Origin: Toxoplasma gondii ME49
Taxonomy: Eukaryota; Apicomplexa; Conoidasida; Eucoccidiorida; Sarcocystidae
DNA: 64,000 nucleotides
Direction: 5' to 3'
Assembly: GCF_000006565.2 (NCBI RefSeq)
Contig: NC_031476.1
Coordinates: 3,186,458 to 3,250,457 of the forward strand
The notes under the pieces were generated by a model. The model saw nothing but the letters and a program-made list of their open reading frames with translations. It searched no databases and was not told the origin of the DNA. Of the stretch, positions 1 through 11,871 are shown one piece after another. Made by a program: the position numbers and the translations under genes. Each line of letters begins with the position of its first letter. Position 1 is the stretch's first letter.

Positions 1-370
1 GTAGAACGCAGAGGCGCAAAGGAAGAATGAAACTGTGAAGGGATGTGCTCGCGTTTCTCGCAGATATCCAGTTCGGCGAAACCGTCGTTCAGCTGGCGAT
101 TGCCCTTCTTCAGCAACATCGGTAGGACAGACAGAACGAAGCAGACAACGAAGGGAGACAGAAGAGGAGGGACCTGGTGGAGACGGCGAGATACAGAGGA
201 AGATGTCGGGAAGGGGAGGGAGAAGACGCGAACGGGAGAAAGAACGAAGGAGAGCGGGAGAGAAAGAGGGACAGAGCGAAAGAGAGAGAAGCAGAGGAGA
301 ACGTCGAGACCCGAAGGCGAGTCTGCGGTTCCTGCCGTCTGCGTTTCTGCGGTTCTTTCTCAGCGCAACT
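1..370. other. Purine-rich leader or intron sequence
   Basis: Bases 130-310 on the + strand are almost all A and G (GAGA/GAAG runs). All frames are compositionally biased and none looks like a real protein. It is either the 5' leader of the small gene that follows or an intron of a gene that starts outside the window. Confidence 0.3.
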
Positions 371-951
371 ATGGCGAAAGGCCCAGTCTTGGCAGGCCTT
401 CGCCAAACGCTGCTAGACCGACAGCGGGGCTTGAAGGAGATGCTCCGGGAGATGGAGAAGAGAAAAGTCGAGGACTTGTTACCGGAGGACTTCTCAACTC
501 AGGCTGCCCTCCTTGAAGAAGCGCTTTCGATCGCCAAGTGAGACGCGCAGCAGACCAGCGCTGCTTCCACTCGTCCTGCATTGCCCGTCTGTTGTTATTT
601 TTGCGATTCTGTTACGCATGGCCGTGACACAGAGACACAAAGATTTCCTACAAGATCTGTCTTCTACATCTCCCCGTTCGTTCACACTCTTCTCGATTCG
701 CGCCGCTTGTGTGCTTTCGAGTATCAACAGCTCCCGCTCTGCCTCTGCATCTCTGTGATGGCTTTTGTTCTTCTGTCCCTCTCTGCGGATCGGCCTCTCT
801 GGCCTCTTCGGATTTCTACGATACATCCGCCAAGGGCTACATACTGGCGTATAGGCGTATACGTAATACATACATATATATATATATATATTTATATGGA
901 TATATGCGTAGAGAGAGAGCCAGACAGAGATATGTTATGGATTATATAAAT

Positions 952-986
<35 letters not shown>

Positions 987-1536
987 GAATGTATGTCGAT
1001 TTCTGTTACGGTGTATATGTGTTGTGGCGGAGTGGCGTAGAGAGACGGGGAAGTGAACGACATGTTTTCCTTGGTTTCCTGTTGTTGGCTTCGCTGAGTC
1101 GAGGAAACGGAGAAATGTCAACGCGAAGGAGTTTGACGCTTTGACGGCTCTAGCGTGAAGCATTCTGTGTGGAGGCGAACGGCGCCATTCCTGACAAGTT
1201 GAACAAGCGTAGATGTGCTCGACTGAAGGTGACCATCCGGAACTTTCGCTAAGTGGAAGTTCTTTTTTTCTGCCACCAGACGCCGCTGTGCTTTGCTTGC
1301 GCCTCGGTGTCGTCCCCCGCGTCTCTCCAGGACCAGCGCGCATGGAAACGCGTCTCGCTTGGTCGGGAGGCGCCTGAAAGAGCCTCGCGTTCGTCTTCGT
1401 TTCACCTCGTTTTCTTTGTTTCTTCGCTTCGCCGTTTGTCAGGTTCCCCGGCATGAAACCGGCGGACTCGGGGACGACCGCGGATCGACAAGGCGGCGGG
1501 AAGGCGCCACAGCAAGCCAAGATGCTGGCGATGTGA
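371..1536 (+). CDS. Possible small two-exon gene or the 3' end of a larger gene, unknown function
   Basis: Proposed exons are 371-537 and 1443-1536. The first encodes a strongly helical stretch rich in Leu, Glu, Arg and Lys. It ends at a good donor (AA followed by GTGAGA), leaving two bases of a codon. A pyrimidine-rich acceptor ending in TTTGTCAG precedes 1443, and the join keeps frame through a Gly/Ala/Gln-rich tail to TGA at 1534-1536, giving 86 residues from the ATG at 371. A pyrimidine-rich acceptor also sits just before the ATG (CTTTCTCAG, ending at 363), so 364-537 could instead be an internal exon of a gene that begins left of the window. I recognise no family. The support is the matching splice phases and the coding-like helix; both could be chance. 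Confidence 0.35.
861..986. repeat. TA microsatellites
   Basis: Two (TA)n runs, at about 871-892 and 959-986, flank a short mixed segment. They lie in the proposed intron of the small gene. Translating them gives the meaningless Tyr-Ile alternation seen in several local open frames. Confidence 0.9.
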
Positions 1537-4295
1537 CGTTCTCGACGAAATCCAGGCGCAGTGGATTTTGATCCAAGCTCTTCAGCCTGGGTCGGCTGTG
1601 TCGCGTCGGCTACAGGGTGTGCGTCAGACAAGCTGGAAGAACGTCTTGAAAGCAGTGCTTCTGAGAACAGACTGAAAACCGACTCAGAGTCTTCGACGTC
1701 GGCTGCCCCCCGGTCTCCATCTCTCTGCAAAGAAACCGGGTGGAGGTTCATGTCCTCCACCCTCCAGGTCAAGCCTCTCGCGCGGCGGCGCTCGAGCTCT
1801 CTCTTTGCCTGGCGGGTGGTGCCTGTGTGACTTCGTTACCGTTCGAGGAGCGAAGAAGAGCGCTTGGCAAGGGGAGACGCCGCGCGGCGCATGCGTGCAG
1901 GCAGACAAACAAGCAGAGCAAGTGCGAGGGAAACGGAGGACAAGACGGTGTCGGCCGTTCAGAGAAAAGACGAGCAGTTCCGCGTTTCGTTTTCACTCGC
2001 AGAAAACCTTGGCAAAAGGCGAAGTGACAACGGCGAACAGTTCTCGAGCGACGAGGCGCTGTCTGCCCTGTCGCGTTTCGCATGCTGGCCTTCGCTTTCT
2101 TGGTCCACTGTTGTCTCAGAATCGTTCACTCCAGATGCGTCGGCGAAGAGGAGGCGCTCGGCCTTCGGGACGGTGCCCTCTTTGTCGTTTCCCTGTCGCA
2201 ACGTGAAGCAGTCTAAAGGAGAGAGGAGAGAGAGAAACGAGCGGAGAAATCGAAGACTGCGCGAAGGGATGCGACGCTGAAGCGCCCGAAAAGAGACAGA
2301 GGAGCGGCGCTTCGTCAGACACCGGAATCTGCGAGTGGACGGGGAGAGCGGCAAGAGGGACAAGGTTGTTTCGCGGAATCTCCAAGTGTCTTCTTGGGAG
2401 AGCCCGGTGGCAAAGAGGAAGACCATCCGAGGGGAGACAGCGAGAAGCGACGGGGGTCGAAAGGCAGAGAAGGAGCGACAAAAATGGAGAGGGAAGAAAC
2501 GATATGAAGGAGAGAGGGACATGGAAACGAGAATAAGAGATATGATAAAGGAGAGTCAAAGACAGCGAGAGGGGATAAGAGAGAGATGATGCACAAGAAG
2601 CGAGAGCTGGCGCGTAGTGGAAGGTGACAACTTGTCCTTTCCTCTGCGCTCATGGGAAGAGGCTGTGCCGTTGGCAACGTTGCACAGAGGCTTCGACCAG
2701 ATTCGCGTTTTTCAGAAAAACTCAAATAACTTCGAGAGACTTGGTGACATATATACATATATATATATATATATGTATATATTCGTATGTATGTATATGA
2801 TTATTGCTCGATGCGTATGCATACTCTTTTATTGATTGGTCGTGTGTGTTCAAGAGCGACCGCGTTTTCGACGGCGTTCCGAACAGAAATGAGGAAATGG
2901 TTTTTGGGATTTTCGGCGTCTTTCGTCGTCGAGAACGACGCGGCTTTCAAGCACTCTCGTCTCTCTTGTTTCTGCTTTGGACTACATTTTTCCTGTCAGT
3001 TTTTTTTTCACCGCCGCATGCAGATAGCCTGTCACTGGAGATCTACCGAAGCACGGAACTACAGAGCGGTGGAGAGCGGGAGCGATAAGAGCGCTAGAGA
3101 GGCAGACAAACCAGCGATAGAGAGACGCCGCGAGCTACAGGTCACATTCCGAGTCAGAACGCAGCAGAGAGATAGAGACGTTTGTGTGCGTAGACAGAGA
3201 CATCGTAGGAGAAGAGAAGGAGACATAGTTTCGCCGTTGCCAGCAGCGGGAAGTTGGGATGAAGTAGTTCGGCATCGAGAGATTGCTGAATCATCAAGTG
3301 CATGCCAGCTATACAACTAATGTGATCTTCACTTCGACAGTCTCCTTCCTAACGTCAGTCCGTCCAGAGTGCTTCGGTCTACCTATCTGCATGGCGGACA
3401 GCGGACATGGCCGATCCACCCTCAGTGGCGGAGATTTCGATTCGCCTCACTTCGCCGTAGTCGACGTTTCCGGATATACTGAAGAACGCTCGCGACATGC
3501 AGCGACAGAGCGTTACGCCAAGAGTGTGCTCACCACAGTTGTCAAGAAAATGAAAAACGGAAACAAACGCAACGCTCTCTCGCGGTCGCGAGGCGCGTGT
3601 CTAGACAGCTCTGCTTTTCCTCCACTTCACATTTGTCTGCTCAGCGCGGCAACTTTTTTCAACTCTCGCCGCCATTCGCCGCCGCTGTCGGCTTCGCTGC
3701 CTTGGTCCGCGAAATAGGCGAGGCATGCGAAGGCTGCATGCGAAAAAAGGAGAGCGGGACCTTGCACCTGTGTCTGGCGCTGGTTTGAGTCCGCATTGAA
3801 GGACGCGAAGGGGAGAGAAGGGAGAAAGACAAGGAAGAAGCAAAAAGAACGAAGGAGAAGAAGGCGACGAAGGAACAGAAGAAGAAGTCGAGGAAAGACA
3901 TCTCGAAGAAGCAGAAGAAAAAAGCAAAGGACCCTCGAAGGAGGGGAAGGGCAGTGAGCAGCAGACGAATCCCCGTATGACGATTATGATTCAGAACACG
4001 ATGAAGATAAAGGGAGAAAGTGACATCATTGGAAGAGAGAAGAAACCACACATTAAGGCAGGAGACGAGAGACGATGTATTCTCGCTTTTCCGTCACAGT
4101 ATCGAGGGCTTGCCACTGCGACAAGCGAATGACGAGCTGGAAAAAAAGAAAGAAACAAAGAAAAAACAACCATCCTGTTTCCCCACCGACAGCTGGACAG
4201 TCTGCACACTCTGCATACACAGACAACTCGAGACCCCCAAGAGCCGAACAAATCAGGAACACAAAAACGCACAGCTTCACATACCTGTCTCTGTA

Positions 4296-4352
4296 CACAT
4301 ATATGTTTGTACATATATACAAATATATATATATATATATATATATATGTTT
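4296..4352. repeat. TA microsatellite
   Basis: An uninterrupted (TA)n run with flanking ATATGT variants, in the unassigned region downstream of the RAP gene. Confidence 0.9.
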
Positions 4353-4680
4353 GTTTATGTATGCGCATGTGCATAGGATGGATGAATCTGCATGGTCTTT
4401 AAGTAAATGATGTCAGTTATCTATAAGCCTATGACCTCAAAAGCAATGTGTGATAAGATTGAGCATGGACTAGAGAGTCGACGTCTCGACGCAGAAAGCC
4501 ACTCTCGGCACCCTCTTTCGGCGACGCAGAAGAAGGCTGTATTCTCTGCGCTTCCTTTCGGTCGCCGACCTCCCGCTACCGACCGCATGCAGACTGTGAA
4601 ACACGACTACTGAAATACATCTTCGCCATGCGCAACTTATTCACACAATTCCGCATTCGCTTCAGGATATACTCTCACAC

Positions 4681-4706
4681 ACATGTTTATATATATACAA
4701 ATATAA

Positions 4707-4740
<34 letters not shown>

Positions 4741-4791
4741 AAATATATATATGTATATATATGTATATGTATATATATGTATATGTATATG
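4681..4791. repeat. Imperfect TA/TATG microsatellite
   Basis: About 110 bases of TATATA broken by AAATA and TGTATA units, just 3' of the stop codon of the RAP gene and possibly inside its 3' UTR. Confidence 0.9.
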
Positions 4792-4830
4792 CTTGCACGA
4801 AGACTGAGTCGCGTTTTCTGTTTCCTGCGG

Positions 4831-6136
4831 TCACTCAAGCAAATGTTTGCTTGACATGCGCGCATGCAGGCCTGTGGAGAACGCGTGGACATGCGCTGTC
4901 TCGAGGTAGGTGAACGGGCAGGCGAAGCAGTGCCGGTCCCTCCCGCTCACCAGCGTGTATCCTGCGAGGCGCAAGTGCCGATGTTTCAAGGCTAGAAAGA
5001 GGTCTGAAGGCTCAGCGAAGTCTGGAAAAGTAGTGAAGTCGACGAGCACCGCGACGCCGCCCGTGGAAGAGAGAAGCTTCTCCTCGCGAGACGCGGAAGC
5101 CTTCTCTCTGAGCAAGACCGGGCACCTGTAGAAGCCGCAGAGGCGCGCATCTCTCTCCAGAAGTTCGCCGCCTCGCTCGTCTTCGTCTGGCCCAGCAGCT
5201 GGGTGCGCAGAGCGACGCGCTGCAGCGTCTCCCGAGGGTGTCTCTGCTGTCTCCGTTTCGACGGCGAGTCGTCCGCGCAGAGCCGCAGCCGTCACCTCCG
5301 GATGCAGTTTCAGAAGCTGAAAAACCTGCAGAGACAGAGCCGAGAACACCGCGAGACTCCGCTGTGGGGTCGGGGGGTGGGCCAGGTCGCGAAGTCCAGA
5401 ACGATAGTCGGCAGAGGCAGGCGAGCAATAGAATATGAACAGGGAGGAAAACAGAAAGGCGACCAGAGGAAAGAGAGGAACATGAGCAAGAAGAATGAGA
5501 AGAAGCAAGACACGGAGGAAGAGGAGTACAAGAAGAAGAACAACAAGAAGGAGGACAAGAGGAAGAAGAAGGGGAACACACATTGAAATGAACGTTCGTT
5601 GTCCTGGAGAAAAAGGATCTGAGAGAACTGTGTCGCCACCAGACGGCGCAGGCTTGTGAAGGTCGGTGGGGAGAAGAGTCCAGCGAGGACACTGCCGCAG
5701 CGAGACAGCAAAGCACAGAAAACGCATGCAATGGTCAGACGGAGAGACAGATAACCGAGACGTCGCCTATCTGGGCTGATCCTAGAAACGGACTTCTTCT
5801 TCGGCGTCGCGAACTGCATGGGGAATGGCGTCGAGGTCTTCGCCTGTCTCGTCCTCTTCAAACGCGGCTTCTGTCTCTCGGCCGTCCGCATACAACTCGT
5901 GGAGCCCCTCCCACAAAGGCTTGTCCTTTTCCAGTTCCTGAGGAGACATGCGCATGCATAGGCTCACAGGATGCATTGCTGAGAAGCTTTCCCTACAACG
6001 GGAGAGCCTCTACACTCGCTTGATCCAGAGACAAGCAATCAAAGAAACGCATCGCCTTGAAACGTCCACATGACTGCTCAGCAAACGTCAGAAGTAGGAA
6101 GTCCGCTCTAATCTACAAGAACATGTCTGCCTTTAC

Positions 6137-6176
<40 letters not shown>

Positions 6177-6186
6177 GGACACAAAC

Positions 6187-6219
<33 letters not shown>

Positions 6220-7995
6220 GGTACTCGACTTGCTTTCGACTATCGTTTCTTGTCGCAAAAGCAGAGGTTGACAGGGGAGGAAGTAATTTGCGAGAGAACG
6301 AGAGCATTGATTCGATGAGTAGCCTGAGTTCAGAAGCGACAGACACACTGGCGCGTCGGCGGCAAACAGGGCTCCACAGTCGCATTGCAGGAGGACTGGG
6401 AAGGTTGCGAAGGAGAGACAAAAACCATTCCCGGAAGACAGAGAAGCAACGCAGCCGCGAGTCCCTGAGACTCCACGCGCAGCTTGAACGGCGCACCAGC
6501 GCGAGTTTCGCTCCCCCCGGTGACATGACGGAACGCATCGGTGTGCCTTGCGGCCTTCGTTGACTGTGTTGACCAGGGGGAGATTACGGCTTCGCCTGGA
6601 GCAGTGTTCCGGCCGCGAGAGCTGCCTGTGTGTGAACCTTACCTCTCTGAGCTTTTGCGTTTTCGGCGAAGGATTGAGAAGCAAGTCGAGTCGGATCTGC
6701 GCAAGTTGCTGCTTCTGCTGTTTCGACAGCGCGGCCGACGTATCTCCTTGTCTGCACGCATCCGAAGCCCCGTTCAGCGAGTCGCTTTGCAGAAAAGGAG
6801 AGACATAAAAGGCGACCTCGAAGCAGACAGGAAATTGAAGTTTTGAATGCAGAAGTCGACTGTATGCGTCGAAACCAGCTGCAATTCTCTATCTCATGCA
6901 ACATGTACGCTTCTCATACGAGACTGGATTCCAGCGGCTCCGGGGTCCGAACTCAGGCAGGCCAGCCGAGAAGACACAACAAGTCGTTTCTTCTCACAGC
7001 TTCGCGAACCGCCCTCGCTCGGCCGAGGCATCTGGCGAAGCCGACGCACGCAAAAGACAGACAGAGACTCCCATAGCCAGCTCGTGACGAATGCCGACTT
7101 CCGTTCGCTCACACAGACACCGAGAGAGATGGACAGTGATACGAAGACACCCGCAGCTTCAGAGAGAAACAGAAGACCCCAGTGTATCTCGACCCAGACG
7201 GCGACTGATAAATGCAGGCAAGGATATGGAAACAGACACGAACTGATGTAGATACAAATGCATCGACATCCGTGTACATATATATATATATATTCATACA
7301 TCTCTCTATGAATATTGACGTACAAATATACGTATACAGGAAGACGCGCAGCGGCAGACGTAAGTAGGTAGATATGAATCACTGCCTATGAGTACATGTA
7401 TCGCGAGACGAGGGAGACGTATGAGGGAAGGCCTCTTTTGGCCGAGGCGAAGAGATTCGCGGAACAAAAAGCGAACATGTGGAGTGGTTTGCCAAAAAAA
7501 AACGCGGCCTTCTTCTGCTCTCCATGCCCACAACATACCGCTCTGCTGACGCCAGCGAAAGAACGCACTGTGAGAGAAGCCGACGAAAGAGAGTCGCGTT
7601 TCCCTGGTGAAGATTCAACGCGCACCCAGCCCAAGCAGTCGTGAGCGCGTCCTCGCCGTCCATCAGCATGCATCGCTCCGCCACGACATCCTCCAGAGCC
7701 TGCAAATGACGAACAAACCAGACGAAAAAAAGCGAGACGCTCGTCGACAGAGCTCCCCCAGCGAACGAAAGACAACGCGGCTCAACGAACGCATCGCGGC
7801 ACTCCCAAAAACGCACATCTTCAAGTTGCAGACGCTGTACACATGCCTCATGCGTCCATGTTCGTATGCACATACATATGCAAACATACGTATATTCACA
7901 CGTATACAAACATATATATATATATATATATGTATATGTTTACATATATATATATGTATATGTTTACATATACATATATATATGTATATGTTTAC

Positions 7996-8027
<32 letters not shown>

Positions 8028-11000
8028 GTTTATATAAATGAGTATGCATGGAGTACATGGAAGAATGGTTTTCAAACCTAGAGGTCCCTGCTGGCAGACG
8101 CACGCCGGTATTGATACTTGAGTGCATGCAGGTGGGTCTGGATACACTTCCCGACAAGAGTTGCCAAGATGACAATAGAACGCCTACGCCTGGAGAACGT
8201 TCCAATTCCAAAGGCTCTCTAGACTCCTCGGCATGGCTGAGATGCACAGCATGAAGTTCGGTATGGCTTTTCTGACGTCGTAGCTCCTAGAATACTGAAC
8301 ATAACTCCCGCGAGGAGACACGGACATCCAAACGGGCATCCAGCTTGTCTGAAGTTTCTTTAGCGTCTCTCCACTTCTTGTCTCTGTTCTTTTGATTTCT
8401 CTCTCGACTGTGTCTCTCTTCTTCTGATTTAATCCTCGAGTTGCGACCTACAGAGAGAAAGGTGAGAGGAAAGGGATTTGCAGGTTCGCGCGTGAGCGTC
8501 GCGAGAGCCAACGTGAGGTTCGCAAGTTGAGAGGGAGGAAGGCAATGCAAAGCCCCTGAAAAAAACAGACATACGCTGCTTGCCTGCACGCGTTATCCCT
8601 ATATCTCCACGGACATATACAAATATACATATATACATATATATATATATGCATATAACTCCACATACACATATACAAATATACATATACCAATATACAT
8701 ATAAATATGCATATATATGAGGAGATTTGCACACTCAGAGAAACGGACAGAGATATATGTATGGTTGTATGTGGGTATACATTTGCTTGTATGGGCCGTG
8801 AGGCCGTACCTCACCGTTTTCCGGAAAGAAATCGGGAGAGGCGCGCATGCAGAGTGTGATGCGGACATTCACACCAAAAACCTAAACGATGTAGGGTCGC
8901 GTCGTGTCTCCTTCAGGACATGAGGAACCGTGAAGAACAACGCGGGACAGTGAGGCGCATGCGTTTCCAGCGGAAGAGCAGACAACTCGGTGTCTTTCAT
9001 CGGCCAAGAGTGACGGAAGGAAACAGCAAACCACGGAGAGAAAGGCGTCTTCGACGATCGAGATATTACGCCTTTTCGTTCAACCCCAGGATGCAGACGA
9101 GCACGCAGAGGGTGACTGCATGCGAAGGTCCGAAAAAAAAGGAAATGCGACAGCGAACACAACGCGAGACGAGAGCCAACAGTAGAAGGCAAACAAAAGG
9201 ACGACGCTCCTCTGTTTACCTCTGAGAGCACGGAAGATCTCCTGATAGAGGCGCGGATGGACGACGCCGAGCGTAGCGAAACTGAGGAGGGCAGTGGTAA
9301 GCGAAACACTGTGGGTGACGTCACCAAGAGTCCCTCGCGACTTGGAAGAGTCGCGAGACAGCTGGAGAAAGAGCGGATGCGTCGCGACTTTGGTCTGTAC
9401 TGCATGCGCCAGCAGACCGAGAAACGGCAGGTCTCGAAATCCCAGAGTCGATAGACCCAGAACAATGAAACTCAGCTCCTGCAGCGAACATGCGTCGACG
9501 CGGGCAGGCGGCGGAGACGTCAACTCCTGGCCAGTTCCTTTGGTTCCTGCCGGAACCGAAACAGACGAAGGCGGAGAAGAAGAAAGGAAGCGACAGTACG
9601 ACCGCAGGAATTCCTGGAGGACCTCCCGAGAGGCGCCGTGAGAGAGGGGACAGAGCAGAACAGGAAGCTGAGAGAGCTGCTGCGGAGACAGAGCAGCAAA
9701 GCCGTCCGGCGACCCCTCTTGATGCTGATCGTCGGAGACGGACGCAGACGGCGGAGAGTCGAGGAGACGAAGAATGGAGGAAAGAAGGTCATCGGGGCAA
9801 TACTGAGAAAAACCACACGCAAGAGCGAAACAGCGGGGATGCAAAGCACAGCTCAACGGAAAAGTATCGAAAAACACCCGCAAGAAAGCTCAGAGCGCAC
9901 GAGCCTCAGCATGCAGCAACGCAGCGGCGAACGGACGCCCAACCGAGGCCGACGAAAAGAAGCTGAAATGGAGAGGAGAATGGCGACAGCGCAGAAGGGA
10001 GCACGACAAGCAGGAACTGGAAACCTGGAGAAAAGGGATACAGATAGAGCGGTGTTCGTATCGCTCTCCTCTGCGAAGTCCGGCGCTCTCCGCTACATCT
10101 CGAGACCGGAGAGGAACCAGGCCGACAGCACCGCTCAGTCACGAGAGAGAAAAACCAGAGGACGAGACAGGAGAAAGGGCAATCGGGATGTCCACATTTC
10201 GTCGTCTCTGTTGCTCATTCGATTTACAACGGAAATCAATGCAGGTCTCCTCAGCAGCGGCAGAGAAGAAAACAACGCGTGGAAAGGCAGCCGGACTTTT
10301 GTGGGGTCGCGATTTCAAAGTGCGTATCTTCCTCGTTCGGATTGCCATCCCTTGCCAGTCTTGTTTTCAAAAGTTGCTCAAAAGAGCTGGGTGCACCGGC
10401 CCTTCGGCTCGCTTGTCAATCCACGTCCAAGCCGCGATGTCCCTGTTTTTTCCTCTCTCTCATCGTCAACTTTCTTCGTCGCTTCCACCTTCTTCTCCTC
10501 CTTCTTCTCTTCCTTCATCTTCCCCTCCTTCTTCTCTTCCTTCATCTTCCCCTCCTTCTGCTCTTCCTTCTTCTTCCCCTCCTTCTTCTCTTCCTTCATC
10601 TTCCCCTCCTTCTTCAGTTCCTTCATCTTCCCCTCCTTCTTCTCTTCCTTCATCTTCCCCTCCTTCTGCTCTTCCTTCTTCTTCCCCTCCTTCTTCAGTT
10701 CCTTCTTCTTCCCCTCCTTCTTCAGTTCCTTCTTGTTCTCCTTCTTCTCTCTCCTTTTCTTCATCTCCTGCGTTCTCTCCTTCCTCTGCGTAACCGTCGC
10801 CTTCTCGCTGTCTGCACCCTCTCCTGTGTGGGCGCTTGCCTACCACCGAGACCGCCTTTCTCTGCTGTTCCTTTCCACGGCTTCGCGGCGTTTCTTCCTT
10901 TTCTGCGGATCGGACGGCGCGCGCGTTTCTCGGCCCCCTGACTGGCAACTCACCTTGAGTCGGCTGAAGGCGACGAGTGTTCGATGCAGATCGCCAGGTT

Positions 11001-11871
11001 TGAACGCGAGAAGTCTTTTTTTCAGTCGCGCGAGAAACCTTTGGAAGCGGATGTCTCGCCACACACTGTCTTGGCCCGGCAGACTCTGCGCCGCGGCCTC
11101 GACCTCGCCTGCTTCTCGCTCCGTCCTCGCTTCTCGGGAGACTACGCATGCAGCGACGCGGTTCAAGGCGACGACGAACTCGCCAGGGGACATGCCGACG
11201 CTCGCAGCAGGGTGGTTGTGCTCGTGCTCGTGAGCGAAGGAGACAAACTGTTTCTCTTTCAAGCGAAAGTCGAGAATCTGCAGAACTGTCTCGAGCGACA
11301 GCGGACTCGGATCCCGAAGGAGAGTCGCGAACGCCTCGGCAGAGGGCGCCGACGAAGAGAAGAGCCGCGATCCCCGCGGCCAACGCGCTGGGCGGAGGCA
11401 CTCGCGGCAGACACTGGAGACGCCTGCGGAGGCGAAGGAAGCCGTCGGCGCAGGCCGCGAAACAGAGCAGTTAGACGCTGAAGAAGAGAAGGTAGAGACC
11501 GGACGGGCAGACGGCGAAGAACGTCGAGAAGACTGCGAGGAGCGGGGGGAAGGACGAGCAGCGAGGCAGGCCGCTGAGGCAGTGCAGAGGCGACAGGAAG
11601 AAAGAGAAGGAGACGAAGCAGGGAGGAGGGGAGAAGCAGGGAGGAGGGAGGACGAAGGCTGGGCGACGGACGGGGAGCGTCGAGTCTGATCCGAGAGAAA
11701 GCACCAGAGAGAGGAGAAAGAAGAAGAGAGAGGTGAAAAGATGGAGAGCGAGAGGCGAGACGAAACGAAGAGAGTGCAAGGTTGCCCGTGGAGGGATCGA
11801 GGAAGACGGGGACAGGAGGCCATCCATCGAAGGCCCCACTGGGGAGCCTCAGCGATAGACGTCCTCACCAT
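4831..11871 (-). CDS. RAP-domain / FASTK-like protein, probably mitochondrial RNA-binding
   Basis: Seven exons fit on the minus strand: 11871-10954, 9802-9220, 8555-8452, 7699-7539, 6784-6643, 5937-5794 and 5325-4831. Phases agree at every join and total 848 residues. The C-terminal exon carries a RAP domain at about residues 772-829: a Val-Leu-Val-Asp-Phe strand, a Lys-His-Arg-His-Leu stretch, then Ala-Gly-Tyr-Thr-Leu and a Pro-Phe-Thr-Tyr-Leu-Glu ending. Upstream exons are Leu-rich helices of the FASTK/OPR kind (for example LANLTLALATL). The N-terminus is rich in Arg, Ser and Leu with no acids, as expected for a mitochondrial targeting sequence. RAP proteins are known to bind organellar RNA, and in apicomplexans several act on fragmented mitochondrial rRNA; that role here is inferred. 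The start at 11871 has A at -3 and G at +4. One donor, after 5794, reads GTCCGT, a poor match to consensus, so exon 6 may be wrong at its end. Confidence 0.8.
6141..6220. repeat. Double TA microsatellite
   Basis: Two (TA)n runs (about 6146-6174 and 6189-6220) separated by a short unique segment, inside an intron of the RAP gene. Confidence 0.9.
7912..8038. repeat. TA/TATATGTTTACA compound microsatellite
   Basis: About 125 bases in which (TA)n blocks alternate with three TATGTTTACATATA-like spacers, inside an intron of the RAP gene. A similar TA-rich stretch lies at 8610-8720 in the preceding intron. Confidence 0.9.
10486..10780. repeat. Polypyrimidine minisatellite, unit about 27 bp
   Basis: The + strand is nearly all C and T for about 290 bases, built from about nine degenerate copies of a 27-bp unit resembling CCTCCTTCTTCTCTTCCTTC plus ATCTTCC. 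It lies in the first intron of the minus-strand RAP gene, so the pre-mRNA there is pure purine. The open frames across it on both strands (Lys/Glu/Gly-rich, Pro/Ser-rich or Phe/Ser-rich) are by-products of the repeat. Confidence 0.9.

Larger units (their letters stand above)
1537..4830. other. Unassigned 3.3 kb between the small gene and the RAP gene
   Basis: I see no exon chain that I can defend. It contains purine-rich tracts (about 2220-2590 and 3790-3960), TA microsatellites (2751-2776, 4296-4352, 4681-4791), and a frame on the + strand from ATG 3391 to 3717 that begins polar and ends in hydrophobic, intron-like sequence. A Lys/Glu-rich + strand frame near 3800-3960 comes from the purine run and is not convincing as protein. 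The right end probably holds the 3' UTR of the minus-strand RAP gene. Confidence 0.4.

Noticed and set aside
7843..8037. Open frames of alternating Tyr-Ile, here and at many other sites
   Set aside because: They are (TA)n microsatellites read in frame, not proteins.
10378..10764. Lys/Glu-rich minus-strand frame of 128 codons
   Set aside because: It is a translation of the 27-bp intronic minisatellite and lacks a non-repetitive portion that looks coding.
9638..11233. 531-codon + strand open frame
   Set aside because: It runs through the polypyrimidine repeat and antisense to two exons of the RAP gene. Its Phe/Ser-rich stretch is the repeat translated.
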